A stretch of 64,000 bases of DNA. It comes from Ixodes scapularis. Lineage: Eukaryota > Arthropoda > Arachnida > Ixodida > Ixodidae. Position 1 is the first letter of the stretch. Every line of letters starts with the position of its first letter. The translations under genes and the position numbers were made by a program. Below the pieces are notes generated by a model that worked only from the letters and a program-made list of their open reading frames with translations, did no database searches and was not told the origin of the DNA. This document shows positions 53,993 through 64,000 of the stretch, in pieces. The stretch spans positions 78,117,570 to 78,181,569 of the forward strand of contig NW_024609857.1 of assembly GCF_016920785.2 (NCBI RefSeq), given 5' to 3'.

Positions 53993-56900
53993 GGGTGGTT
54001 TCATCTCAAATCGTGCAAGCAAAAAGGGTCGAATTTTTCATTTTGATGAAAAAAGTATATGTTATGGCGCCGTTGCTAAAACCGCAGTCGACACAAACCG
54101 CAAGTTCGTCGGATTTTTTGTTCTCGACTTATGAATTTTTAAAGAGGCCGCGGCGAAAAGCAGTGTTTTTCACACCCGTCGTGGGTCGGATTTTCCGCTT
54201 GATCTCCCGCCATGGATTTGCAGTCCACATTATATTATTTTTTTTTAAGCACTCTGTGGACACATCTAAAAGTCTCCAATACCATGAAATAATTTTAGGC
54301 CTTTTACTTTTTTTTTCTGTAAAAATGTCAAAAACGCCTCCTCGGTCAATTGTTGACGAACTTTGACAATTAATTACTGGCGATCTACTTGGGTTACACC
54401 GATATTTTTTATGTCCACGGAGAGCCCAAAACACGCTATTTATATTTATTATAAAATGCCCTGGCTGTATAAAATATCCTTTGCGGTACGTTTACGTTAA
54501 TAATATGCAAAAACCAAAAAGTACCATTTTTGGAATTGATTTTCTCAAAAAACCCATTTTTTATTTTTTTATTTTTTGTTAAAATGTAGATATGATAGTT
54601 GTCTACGCGAAAATCAAGCCTAGAAAGTGTATATTTTGTTTGTATGTTCTACATTTAAGCATGAATATCGTACAAAGACGTGTTTTTACGGCTCGAAATG
54701 GACTTGCGAATTGCGCGTCTTCACAAGCTTGGAAATAGTTTTTTTCTTTTTTTTAACGTTCCCACATAAAACTGAATTACAGTATTTCCACCCTGATATA
54801 TTTATTAATTATTTAAATTTTTTATAGGTGGCAAGCTACATTGGAGGAGTTCCAAAAAGAGAAAGCAACACTTCTTAACAGACCAGCAGGGGTCGTAAAT
54901 TTTTAACGTGCAGGAGTAGGCAGACGTCTTATTGACTCGAGGCTCTCATTGGCCTGCATGAACGTCCCGCCCTTTCGGAGCCAGCAGATGACCACGACCT
55001 TTCGCTCTCGTTGTGTTAGACGGGACGGCCCGTGACAGTAAAGCGAGCAGCGCACCCTGTGTCACGAGGAGTGAAATGGTACGATTGTGTCGTTGACGCG
55101 GCGAACAGTGACAGCCACCCAGGAGGAGTCTGTCAGAGTATTGCACAAGGGAAAGCAAAGGAATCGTTGCCTGAAAGAATGAGGACACCACGGCCTTACT
55201 ATGTCGACGGTCAACAACTGTTCTGCCAGCCAAAACAACGCCGCGTGCGCGCTAAAACCGGCGGCGCGGGACAGAAATCCCGCAGACGCACACACGAAGA
55301 TTGGCCGGTTTCTTTAGGGATGTGGGGAAATTTGAAACCAGCCATCCGTGCATGCGTGAAACGATACCGCCTGTTTGCCCTAGCTTCGAGCGCCCTATCC
55401 TTACCTTGAAACGGCCGTGCTCTCTCTCTCTCTCTCCGGGGAGATCCGATAGCACCGAAGGGTTATCTATTAAACTTGAGAAAGAAAACGAGAAGGGAGT
55501 GTTTAAGTTTAATTATCCCCACCAACCCGCTCGTTCTGTCCTTATAAAGGGTTATCTCTTTTGGAAACAGCAAAGCCCGCAGACTGACATTAAAACGAGC
55601 GTGTTGGTAAATATACTTGTGTTTGTATTCTGCCCGGAGACTAGTTGGGTCGAAGTCAGCCTCCTCGTCAACTATAACCGTTTGTGAAGAGTGGGCTTCT
55701 CCCGAGATGAAACGTTAGCGCCGGCTGACGTGTTCTTTTGAAAAAGGGAAGGGGAAAGAGAAAGTTTGAGTAACTGCAGAAACTACCTCGAAAGCTCCTC
55801 TCCCGATATTAAGCTTGGAGCATAGTCTCGGTTACCTTCTCGCGCATCGCCTGCTCGAACCTATTCTTCACTTTCTTTCGTACAGCCACTGTTCCGCACA
55901 GCCGTCGTAGATGTGCGTAATAGAGGGAGGAACAGATTCGAGCATCATCTGGACGCCGTCATCCTGCCAGACTTCAATGTCGTGGGACCGACTCGTGTGT
56001 GTTTCTTCGCCACGCTGAACTTTGTTTCTCGGGTGCGGTTTTTTCTGAACGCTTTTTTTTTCAATGTTTTCTTACTAACTGTTTGTTAGCACTGTTCAGT
56101 TGTTGGGTTTATTTGGTCATGGCGTAGCGGCCTGGCGGTGATGTAGAGAGCGTGTTCGCACGCATTTGGTTGCGCCCGTTTAGGGAATGCCCGGGGGAGT
56201 TGGTTTTTGTTCTTGCCATGTGCGGCTGAGTTTTCCCATCTTTATTAAACTATTGATTTTTTTTTGTTTTACCTTTACGTGCCGTCGACTTCTTTGTCTG
56301 ACTTTCCACCAGGTGTGGACCTATCGCCTTGCCACCGCTCGAACCTAAATACTTTATTTTTTTAACGCAATTTTCGTTAAGAACGGAGTTGGGCAATTTA
56401 ATTCCTATTTATTTTTATTTCCTACCCCTCTCCATGACACACTCTCTGCGTGTTTCGGACCGTTTCTGTGTCACCACTTTTGTGTATTACGGAAGTGAAA
56501 GGACATTCCCTGGTGACCTGTGCGATGTGCGGTGACATACAATTCGTAAAGAATTGTATGTAATATATCGACGATGTGGTGACTTTCTTTGTCTTAGTAA
56601 TATGACAGCTAATAGCTAGTCGTGCTAGTTTACTTTGAAAGGTTTATAAATCGAAACAATACAACGTCTGTGCCTTTTGGTTATTGAAAGTCTACTAGGC
56701 CTGCTGATTTGGTTAGATATGCATCTCATGGTTCCCGCTCTTATCAAAACATACATAACAATTCAATATCACAAAATCCGTTTATAATTGATTACAAAAT
56801 GCAGAAGAAAATTCAAGAAAACTTTTTCACAATTCATAGAGACGCATGGGTCGCTATGTCTTACTTAGGTCTTGCAAAACAAAGACGTCTTTTCCCGATA

Positions 56901-57568
56901 TTGAGGCCTAAATATAAAACATGCAAACAAAATATACACTTTCTAGACTTGATTTTCGTGTAGACAACTATCATACCTACATTTGAACAAAAAATAAAAA
57001 AAAAATAAAAAAAAGATTTTTTGAGAAAATCAATTTCAAAAATGGTACATTTTGGTTTTTGTATAATATTACCGTAAATGTACCACAAAGGATATTTTAT
57101 ACAGCCAAGGAATTTTATAATAAATATAAATAGCGTGTTTTGGGCTCTCCGTGGACATAAAAAATATCGGTGTAACCCAAGTAGATCGCCAGTAATTAAT
57201 TGTCAAAATTCGTCAACAATTGACATAGGAGGCGTTTTTGACATTTTTACAGAAAAAAAGAAAAAGGCCTAAAATTATGTCATGGTATTGGAGCCTTTTA
57301 AATGTGTCCACAGAGTGCTTCAAAAAGATAATATAATGTGGACTGAAAATCCATGGCGGGAGATCAAGCGAAACATCCGACCCACAACGGGTGTGAAAAA
57401 CTTTTCGCCGCGGCCTCTTTAAAAATGCATAAGTCGAGAACAAAAAATCCGACGAACTTGCGGTTTGTGTCGACTGCGGTTTTAGACACGGCGCAATAAC
57501 ATATATTTTTTTCTTCGAAATTAAAAATTCGACCCTTTTTGCCTGCACGATTTGAGATGAAACCACCC
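53993..57568. mobile_element. Second long-TIR DNA transposon, 3.6 kb
   Basis: Both ends read GGGTGGTTTCATCTCAAATC inward. Inverted similarity continues for about 700 bases (53993 to about 54690; about 56882 to 57568), including CTACTTGGGTTACACCGA and GTCCACGGAGAGCCCAAAAC, at high identity. ATAT flanks both sides (53989-53992, 57569-57572), although the site is a TA repeat. The interior (54700-56880) has no recognisable transposase; GC-richer frames at 55032-55687 match nothing known. The start GGGTG(G/A)TTTCA and the 4-bp TSD are shared with the 18708-22817 element, suggesting one superfamily. Confidence 0.87.
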
Positions 57569-57572
57569 ATAT

Positions 57573-60565
57573 ATATATATATGACGACGACATTCAAACT
57601 GAGTTAAAAGCAATAGAATTTTAATAATGCCGCGAAACTTTTAGGACAAGCCCTTTCAGTCTATCTTTTGTAGAAGCACTGAGTGGCAATCACAACGCTT
57701 GTTTTCGTAACCAATATTGCTTATTATTCAGTATTTTACAACTGGGACATCTATTACTAGTGTTGCGAACAGCGGATTTTACCTGGAAGCTGGAATGATT
57801 GACATGGTTTGCACAAGCCGTCATCGCACTGTATGCTGGTGGTCATTGCGATCTTGTTCTTGCTGACAAAATCAAATTTGTTGGTGCAAAATGAGCGCTG
57901 CAGGGAGTTCGCGGTTAGTGAAAGCCATGTATTTGAGAAGCGCGCATTGTTCTTTTTGGTGCGGCATCGTGAGAAACGGTTCGAGCCTCTCTCTGGCACA
58001 TCGAAAATGCGCTTTCTGGCAAGAGTGTTTTTGCAAACAAAGTAGTTTCCAGGGCCATGCTTTCTGGTCTCTGTCGAAGATGTGGGGCAGAGGAACCTTT
58101 ACAACACAGTATGTTTGAGCACCTTCCCCCAATCATATTTTTTCTTTTCGTTTTTTCGTTGTTTTTTTTTTGGGGGGGGGATAACACTTTTTTTATTCAT
58201 GAGGAGCTGCCTCCCCTGTTCGGGGGGGGGGGGGGGGGTCAATCCAATAATTAAATTTGCGTCACTTGTTATCATTAATCTACCATTGCCTTTTTGGCAC
58301 CCAACTGTGAAGCTTCATTAAAGAATACGCAGGTGATCGAAACTTGGGGAAGAAGTTGAGAATGATACTGTTATGTTTTCAGGGTGTGAGTTTGCGTGTA
58401 TTTTACCACTGATAACTGCTCCCCATGGTTAGAAAAGACGAAGCCCTTTTTTCCACAACAAACAACAAAATATATTGAAATAAAAAAACTTCTGCCTTTC
58501 CACTCTGGTGGAGAAGGAAGAGCAGCGGAGCTGTAGCTTCTGTTCTCGGCGGTGGCTTTCCAGGCGACCGATCAGCTTTTCTTTCGCAAGGGAATCTGAA
58601 GCGCTTGACGGAATGGAGCTTTGGGCGATAGCGGCCTCGCGGCAGTTGCGGAACCATTCGCGCTGCTGCGCACGTCACCCCTCGTTCCGTTCCCGCTCCT
58701 CTTCATCTGAATAAATGTTGCCGCCATCTATAAGCGACGGCAGTAACCACTTGTCTGGTTGCCGAGGCTGGAAAGGTTGCCGCGAAATATGAGCGACGGC
58801 GGCAAGGAGACATTCGGCAAACACAACACTCTGGAGAGCTACCGCCATCTATGAGCGACGGCAGCAGCCAGAGTGTTGTATCGAAATTTGTTTGGTACCG
58901 GGCACGATCCTGGGGAAACTAGACCTTAACAACTCCGCTGTAAAAAAAAAAAAAAAATTAACGTATGCGTTAAAGGTTTACCGTAAATACGCTATAAAAG
59001 TTCCGAGCAAGAGTTCACTGGGGAAGTGGTTGCTGGAGATGAGGTTTCTCGATGATGAGTTCTTGTGAGGTGAAGGCGCCTTCTGATGAGGGAGGTCGAT
59101 GCTGATGTTCAGGAACTAAAGTCGTCCTGGACTGGACGTCAGCGATGCCTTGGCGCGTTTTCCATCCCTCTCGGTAAGGGCAGGCTAGTGGGTTGGCGCC
59201 TGAGGGTTTGGGGGAAGCCTGGGAAACCCGGGTCTACGCGCCCGGCGAGTTTTCTTCGACTCCCGAGAACCACGGCCGTCAACCACACACACCGCCACCG
59301 CCTTTTTGTTTTCGAGCACCGTCGTCACACCCCGCGCTTCGTCTTTTTCTTCTTCTCCTTGTCTCTCGAAAAGCTCCAGGCCACACTGCTGTCGTCGCCG
59401 TCACTCTCTTCCTTTTTTTTTTTTTAGGCCCGGCAACAACCCATGCGTCACGCCATCACCAGCAGCATCCATCCCCGCAGATTCGCTGCCATGCCGTCCA
59501 CACAACACTCCGCTCGCGAACATTGCAGATACTCCTGTGAGACATAGAGCGGCTGCCAACGTACGGCTGTGATCGGATGTCACTAATATCTTTCTTTTCA
59601 GGTATCACTCGCGTACACCTCTATTGTACTATGTAACGTCGAATTAATAAATCACATTTAGTCATTTCAATACTTATATTCTTGGGGAAACTTTCTGGGG
59701 CAGTTCAGCAACGACGAAAGCATGTTTCGGTGCCTCATTTATGTAAATAAACAAATTCTGCGAAGAAGTAATCCCTCATGTTGATAACTTGCAAAAACAT
59801 TCATTAGATTTCTCTTCCGCGCAATGGAAGACGCAGAACAAAAAAAAAAAAAAGAAACAAACAGCTTTTCCCTCGTCAAATCGCAATTGGAACAAGCAGC
59901 CACGTGATCTGACGCTAATTATATACTGTCAGTGTTTATCATAGTCATGAGCTTTTGTCGCAGGGTGGCCAGTTCTGCTTATTATAAGCGGATTTGGCCT
60001 TCTTTTTTCCCCGAGTTGCTGGTAAATTTTCCCAGTCGCTTGTCGCGTTTTTAGGCTTATTCGCGTTTTGCCCGCAAATATTGTGATTTCATCGCTCGTC
60101 ATGCTCATGGACAGCGCGTTTGTCGTCAAAGACGAGAAAAACAGCATGACCGTTCGGCGCCGCGGTTAGGTGGCGCAAGCTAACGTCCGTCACAAGGTAC
60201 AAAACAATTACAATTCATTCACAAATGTTTTGGCGCCTTGCCCATCCTACCAGTTGGCAGTCGCGGTCGTCGTGTCTAGATGCCATTGCATTTTGCGCAA
60301 AACGGCTTTGAAATGGTCGAAGTATGGCAAAAGATATTGTAAAGAGTGGGAAAAGGAAACACAGCTTAAGCGGCCAGTCACCGGAGACGATAAAAAAAGC
60401 AGCGTGCGAGATCCGCGCTTTCATGCCGACCTCGTTCATCGCATGGCAACAGAACAACACGTGAGGGACCCTCGGCCACCCTCCAGTGCACGTTTGACTA
60501 CCATGGGCGTCACCCAGTCGTTGCCTCCAAGAACGATACCAGAACTGGAGCTCAAGTTAACATGT
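57573..60565. other. Unassigned DNA with promoter-like repeats and G-runs
   Basis: No gene is supported. G-runs occur at about 58171-58180 and 58220-58238. Around 58728-58870 the word CCGCCATCTAT(A/G)AGCGACGG occurs twice and a shorter GAGCGACGGCGG once. A 12-bp inverted repeat (ACAACACTCTGG/CCAGAGTGTTGT) encloses one copy. From 59160 to 59650 CT-rich text holds acceptor-like sites (T-run before AG at about 59427; TTTCTTTTCAG at about 59601) and AATAAA near 59645, so a non-coding transcript is possible. Overlapping frames 59086-59572 are not convincing. Confidence 0.35.
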
Positions 60566-60622
60566 TACTCAGCGTGCCATGCGACTATCCGCTCTGTGGA
60601 TAGTGGCATGGCACGCTGAGTA
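60566..60622. repeat. Hairpin with 25-bp arms
   Basis: TACTCAGCGTGCCATGCGAC... and its complement ending GGCATGGCACGCTGAGTA are separated by 7 bases (GCTCTGT) with one mismatch. No flanking element recognised. Confidence 0.85.
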
Positions 60623-60976
60623 TTCGTTTTTGTATTTGAGCGAGTTCTCTTTCTGATTTTATTATTAACAAACTATTTTCAAGAATGTGTACATTCATTC
60701 AACTTCCACCTGTTTTGGGCTTATTCACGAAGGTCACGCCGCTTTCTTTTGGGCTTGGTTGGGGACGACTATTTGCTTATTCGCTCGGCCGCATCTGGCC
60801 ACCCTGTTTGGTCGGCAAAGCATAGTGCATGGGGTGAGCTTCTTATATTGTTAGAGTTGGCCTATTATCATCTTTATTTGAACACGACCAGTTACCCAAA
60901 TATTTGGCGATGCTGATTGTGATGAACCCGAGCACTCGGCTAGGGGTCATGAAAATTGCGTACGTCATGGTGTTAA

Positions 60977-61859
60977 AGGGCAACTCCGCTTCATTTTTGG
61001 TTTTGAAAAAACAATGCAGTCCTCTTCAATATCGCCTGGGAGGACCAGACGTCAAATATTACGACGCAGTTCTGTCTAAATGTTTCTTAAACGGTCCGGC
61101 AAACTTTGCAACTCGCTAAGTTGCCGAAATCGGCTGTTTTTTGCGCCTGAATTCGCCCGCTCAAGGGCGAATTCAGGCGCAACCAACAGCGCAGTCAAGG
61201 CTATGGCATGGGCGGAGCCAACATTGAGCTAAACGTCATCATCATGGCCCCCTTTTGCTTGTTTTTGCTTCTCCGATCAAGCGTAGCGCATGACGTCAGC
61301 AACGTTTCCTCTCGGCGCTCAACGGTGTCCACGTGATTGGCGTACGCGCCTGCGCAGCGCGCTTCTTGGGAGCAGACCAACCGCCCGCCGTGGTCCCGCC
61401 ATTACCGCCGTCTTCCGCGTCACAACCACCATCGTCGTCTCACCGTTTGTGATTATTGCCTCTCGGAGTTTCGTCCACATTATGGACACCACGTGCGCAG
61501 AGTCGCAGACTTATGTCGCAGCTGTGCAGACGTCGCCGAATGCCGTAGACACCAAAACGTGGCGAAGAGTGCGGTGCAGACGACACTCGCGCCTACCGCA
61601 CGCCCGCCCCCATCCCGCCCGTCGTTGGGCCGAGGATCACGTGACATCTCGTACCACGTGATGGCCATGTACTTGGCGGCCTGAGGTCAAAGTTGCCGGA
61701 CGGAGCCGAAGTTTCGGTTTCGATTTCCGCTCGTGTTTAAATTAGTTTTAAAAATATCCCATTTTTCGCGAAGCAAACGACGTAGTGTCTTTTACTAGGG
61801 CTTTTTAATTCGAAATCGCTCATTATCCCGAAATTTTCCGAATTGAGCGGAGTTGCCCT
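60977..61859. mobile_element. TTAA-flanked DNA element (883 bp)
   Basis: TTAA at 60973-60976 and 61860-61863. Both ends read AGGGCAACTCCGCT inward. A GC-rich middle (about 61290-61690) is open in two frames without a recognisable protein. Non-autonomous; the same target type as at 50688-51549 but with different TIRs. Confidence 0.85.
61141..61182. repeat. Perfect hairpin, 18-bp arms, inside TTAA element
   Basis: TTGCGCCTGAATTCGCCC, loop GCTCAA, then the exact complement. It lies about 165 bases inside the left end of the element. Confidence 0.92.
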
Positions 61860-61863
61860 TTAA

Positions 61864-62220
61864 GTAACACTCGGTGCGAAGTTGTGATGTCCTGATGCGT
61901 CACGATGGCAACTTCGTTAATAAATCTAGAGGCGCTCTTAATTGAAATGTCTTGACGCATTGAGTCACGTGACATCATGGGGTCACGTACGTGACATTAC
62001 TTGACAGCATGTCTTGACATTATGACGTCATGTGACCACGTGAAAGATGTGTAAAGCATAGCGTCAATACAAAAGGGACACGAAAACACACAATTTGTCA
62101 TACATTGCAATTTTCTGTGTGACGATTTGATCAATACGTAGAAGTACAGCTGACAATTTTATTATTCCTGAAAATTCAATATGTAATTCTAACAACAACA
62201 AAAGAAGACCGTTTTGAAGC
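61864..62220. other. Unassigned; cluster of CRE- and E-box-like palindromes
   Basis: Between 61935 and 62045 there are GTCACGTGAC, GTCACGTACGTGAC, TGACGTCA and CCACGTGA, plus repeats of CTTGAC(G/A)(C/T). It could be regulatory or simply decayed tandem sequence. No gene. Confidence 0.35.
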
Positions 62221-62400
62221 CGCTACTGTTACATTTGTTTTCCCGGTTCAGTTCCGGTACAGTTGCGGTTCAGTTTTAAGTTGGCAGAAAAGATTTCGGT
62301 TTGTTTTACTTCCGGTTCGCCTAAAAATAACAGGTCAGTTCCGCTTTTCGGTGCGGCTGGGTTACGGTGCGACACCCTGATTGCAATACAACGTGAGTAC
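62221..62400. repeat. Degenerate CGGTTC/AGTTCCGG repeats, possible hAT-like end
   Basis: CGGTTCAGTTCCGGTACAGT-type words recur. Read on the minus strand from about 62387, the segment begins CAGGGTGTCGCACCG, the CAGGG style of hAT-type ends. No opposite end or 8-bp duplication was found. Confidence 0.3.
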
Positions 62401-64000
62401 ACGGCTAGGCTAACCTTGTTTGGCATATGCTTGGTATAAGAGGAGGTCTGGCGTATCTGATACTGCCCTTTTCTGTCGATCATTTGTATTTCCTGAGCGA
62501 TAGCCAAAACCCCCTATCAGGAATGAGTAAGATGACGTATAGTGGAGCTGCGTTTGACATCTTGTCTCGTATTGTCCGTTTCTTGTTTTTTTTTTCTAAT
62601 TTTTTTCTAGTCTCAGAGTTTATGTTATGATGTTTCGTACAAGCGCGCCTGCATACTTTTGGTTCTTGTAGTTTATGTCCTTTCTTTTTTATAATCACGG
62701 TTTTTACACTGGATACATCAATGACACCTTAGCGCGTACATGGCGTTGTGATAAGGTCTTGCTTTTAGAGTAAAGCAACAATAGTCTGGCTTCATATTGT
62801 AATGTACAGTGTTACCCTGAAAATTATATCTTTTTAGTATCTCGTTTATGCCTACATTCTTAAATGGAACTTTTATTGATGTTCATTCAATTCTTTTATT
62901 AAGTAGTGGAAAATCGTGCTCCTACTCTATGCTTGTCGCGCCTTGTTACCTATTTACGTGCGCTAACCATTTTCAATATAGATAGGGCGGGAATGAGCTA
63001 ATCATACTGCTCAAAGAAAGGTCCGCATGTATTAGATCCTTTGATCTTGTGAACCGACGACGGATTACTGTTAGAATACGTCCTTAGAAGAGCGTTTGGA
63101 AAGGTAAAATAAATAATCATCCTCATTTATTTTAGATTTCGAAATTCAACTGCAAAATATATAGGGATCGTTAATATTGAAATATTAAAATAAAATATTT
63201 TATCAAAAAGGGACTTAGTTCCCTGTTCCAAAAAACAACAAAGTCGGTCTCTTTTTTAGTACTCTCTTCTTGCACTGCGGATAATTCAATGGTTCTTGTT
63301 CTTTCTCCTTTTTAGAAGAGTTTGTAGCAATCGTAAGAAGCTGCCTTTTAACAATTGAGACAGAATTTGGCAACGAGAAAATTATCTTTCAGCCAGAGAA
63401 TAATTGAGGAGATACTTGAATCCTTTCGAAAAGTAAGGGATAAATCTTTTTTATTATAATTTAGCACGAAAAGCTTTGCTTTGTCTGCACGTTTTTCTGG
63501 TGACAATTAAGCCAAAACATTTTTGCCTATTTGATTATTTATGTGCAGGCGCTCTTCATATTTATTCCTTCTAGTTGTCTGCGGAAGTTTATCAACTCAT
63601 GTTAGAGCCTTGCCCCTCTCGTTAAGGATCCGGGAAGCTTGCGTTTATGCTGATACTAATTTTTAATTATCAAATGCCAGCGTCTTTACAACATCTACGT
63701 TCGGTTTAATCAAGATATATTGTCGGCAAAAATATATTATTTTGTTCCCAATACATGATAGTATTTTCAGTTGAACTAAAAAATATTATTGAAATCACTT
63801 CTGATTCTTGATTTGAAGTATATGCTCGAGTAATAGTAGCGCTTTTCATGAACTAAGCCTGTGGGTCTTCTTTCCCGCGTAGCACGGAAAGAGCGAATCA
63901 CCGGGATCGGCAGAATTGTGGCAGATATTTACGGGACTGAGGTAACGTTTTCACGCGAAAAAGCTATCTGCTCCGATCACATTTTCGCGGCGAATCACGT
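62401..64000. other. AT-rich DNA, nothing recognised
   Basis: Short frames only, T- and A-rich runs, no terminal repeats or coding motifs that I can identify. Confidence 0.4.

Noticed and set aside
58171..58238. Functional G-quadruplex cluster
   Set aside because: Pure G homopolymer runs are as likely to be slippage or sequencing artefact; no independent support.

Overview
The window looks like a gene-poor, transposon-packed stretch of an arthropod genome, most likely an ixodid (hard) tick. That assignment is an inference. It rests on the mix of element families: CR1/L2-like LINEs with TAAA-type tails, Ty3/gypsy elements, Penelope-like elements, an intron-bearing THAP/YqaJ DNA transposon, and many TTAA-flanked miniature elements. 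No single-copy host gene, tRNA, rRNA or CRISPR array could be supported. Almost every long open frame belongs to a mobile element.

Layout. 1-2289: unassigned DNA with a foldback element. 2290-8395: a satellite of about 31 monomers of roughly 196 bp; its right two thirds are organised as alternating A/B dimers. 8396-14796: mostly unassigned DNA with an inverted-repeat pair. 14797-17859: the 3' end of a gypsy element (integrase tail, polypurine tract, LTR), split by a head-to-head pair of Penelope-like fragments with a 13-bp target duplication. 18007-29250: a minus-strand LINE split twice, by a 4.1-kb DNA transposon with TIRs of about 0.9 kb (18708-22817, TSD AGTA) and by a gypsy element with both LTRs (22901-26622, TSD AAAGT). 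30600-37548: a plus-strand LINE interrupted by a nearly full-length minus-strand LINE (32129-36760), which has 306-bp tandem 5' monomers and a 2A-type recoding peptide before ORF1. 37730-38010: a Penelope-like 3' end with a hammerhead-ribozyme-type core.

39303-53502 is the centrepiece. It is a 14.2-kb ISL2EU-type DNA transposon with matching ends (CTATTAGCCCCGAG) and two convergent, intron-containing genes: a THAP + DDE transposase on the plus strand and a SWIM + YqaJ-nuclease gene on the minus strand. Splice sites at several junctions agree in phase and rebuild the THAP AIPSLNLP box and the SWIM CxC...CxH motif. The large intron of the nuclease gene carries other insertions, including a foldback copy of a second SWIM/YqaJ element family that itself contains a TA-flanked MITE, and an 862-bp TTAA-flanked element.

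53503-64000: microsatellites and a Penelope-end foldback; a second long-TIR transposon (53993-57568, TSD ATAT) whose ends resemble those of the 18708-22817 element; unassigned DNA; another TTAA-flanked element (60977-61859); and AT-rich DNA without recognisable genes. Most genes here are decayed. The ISL2EU pair looks the most intact.
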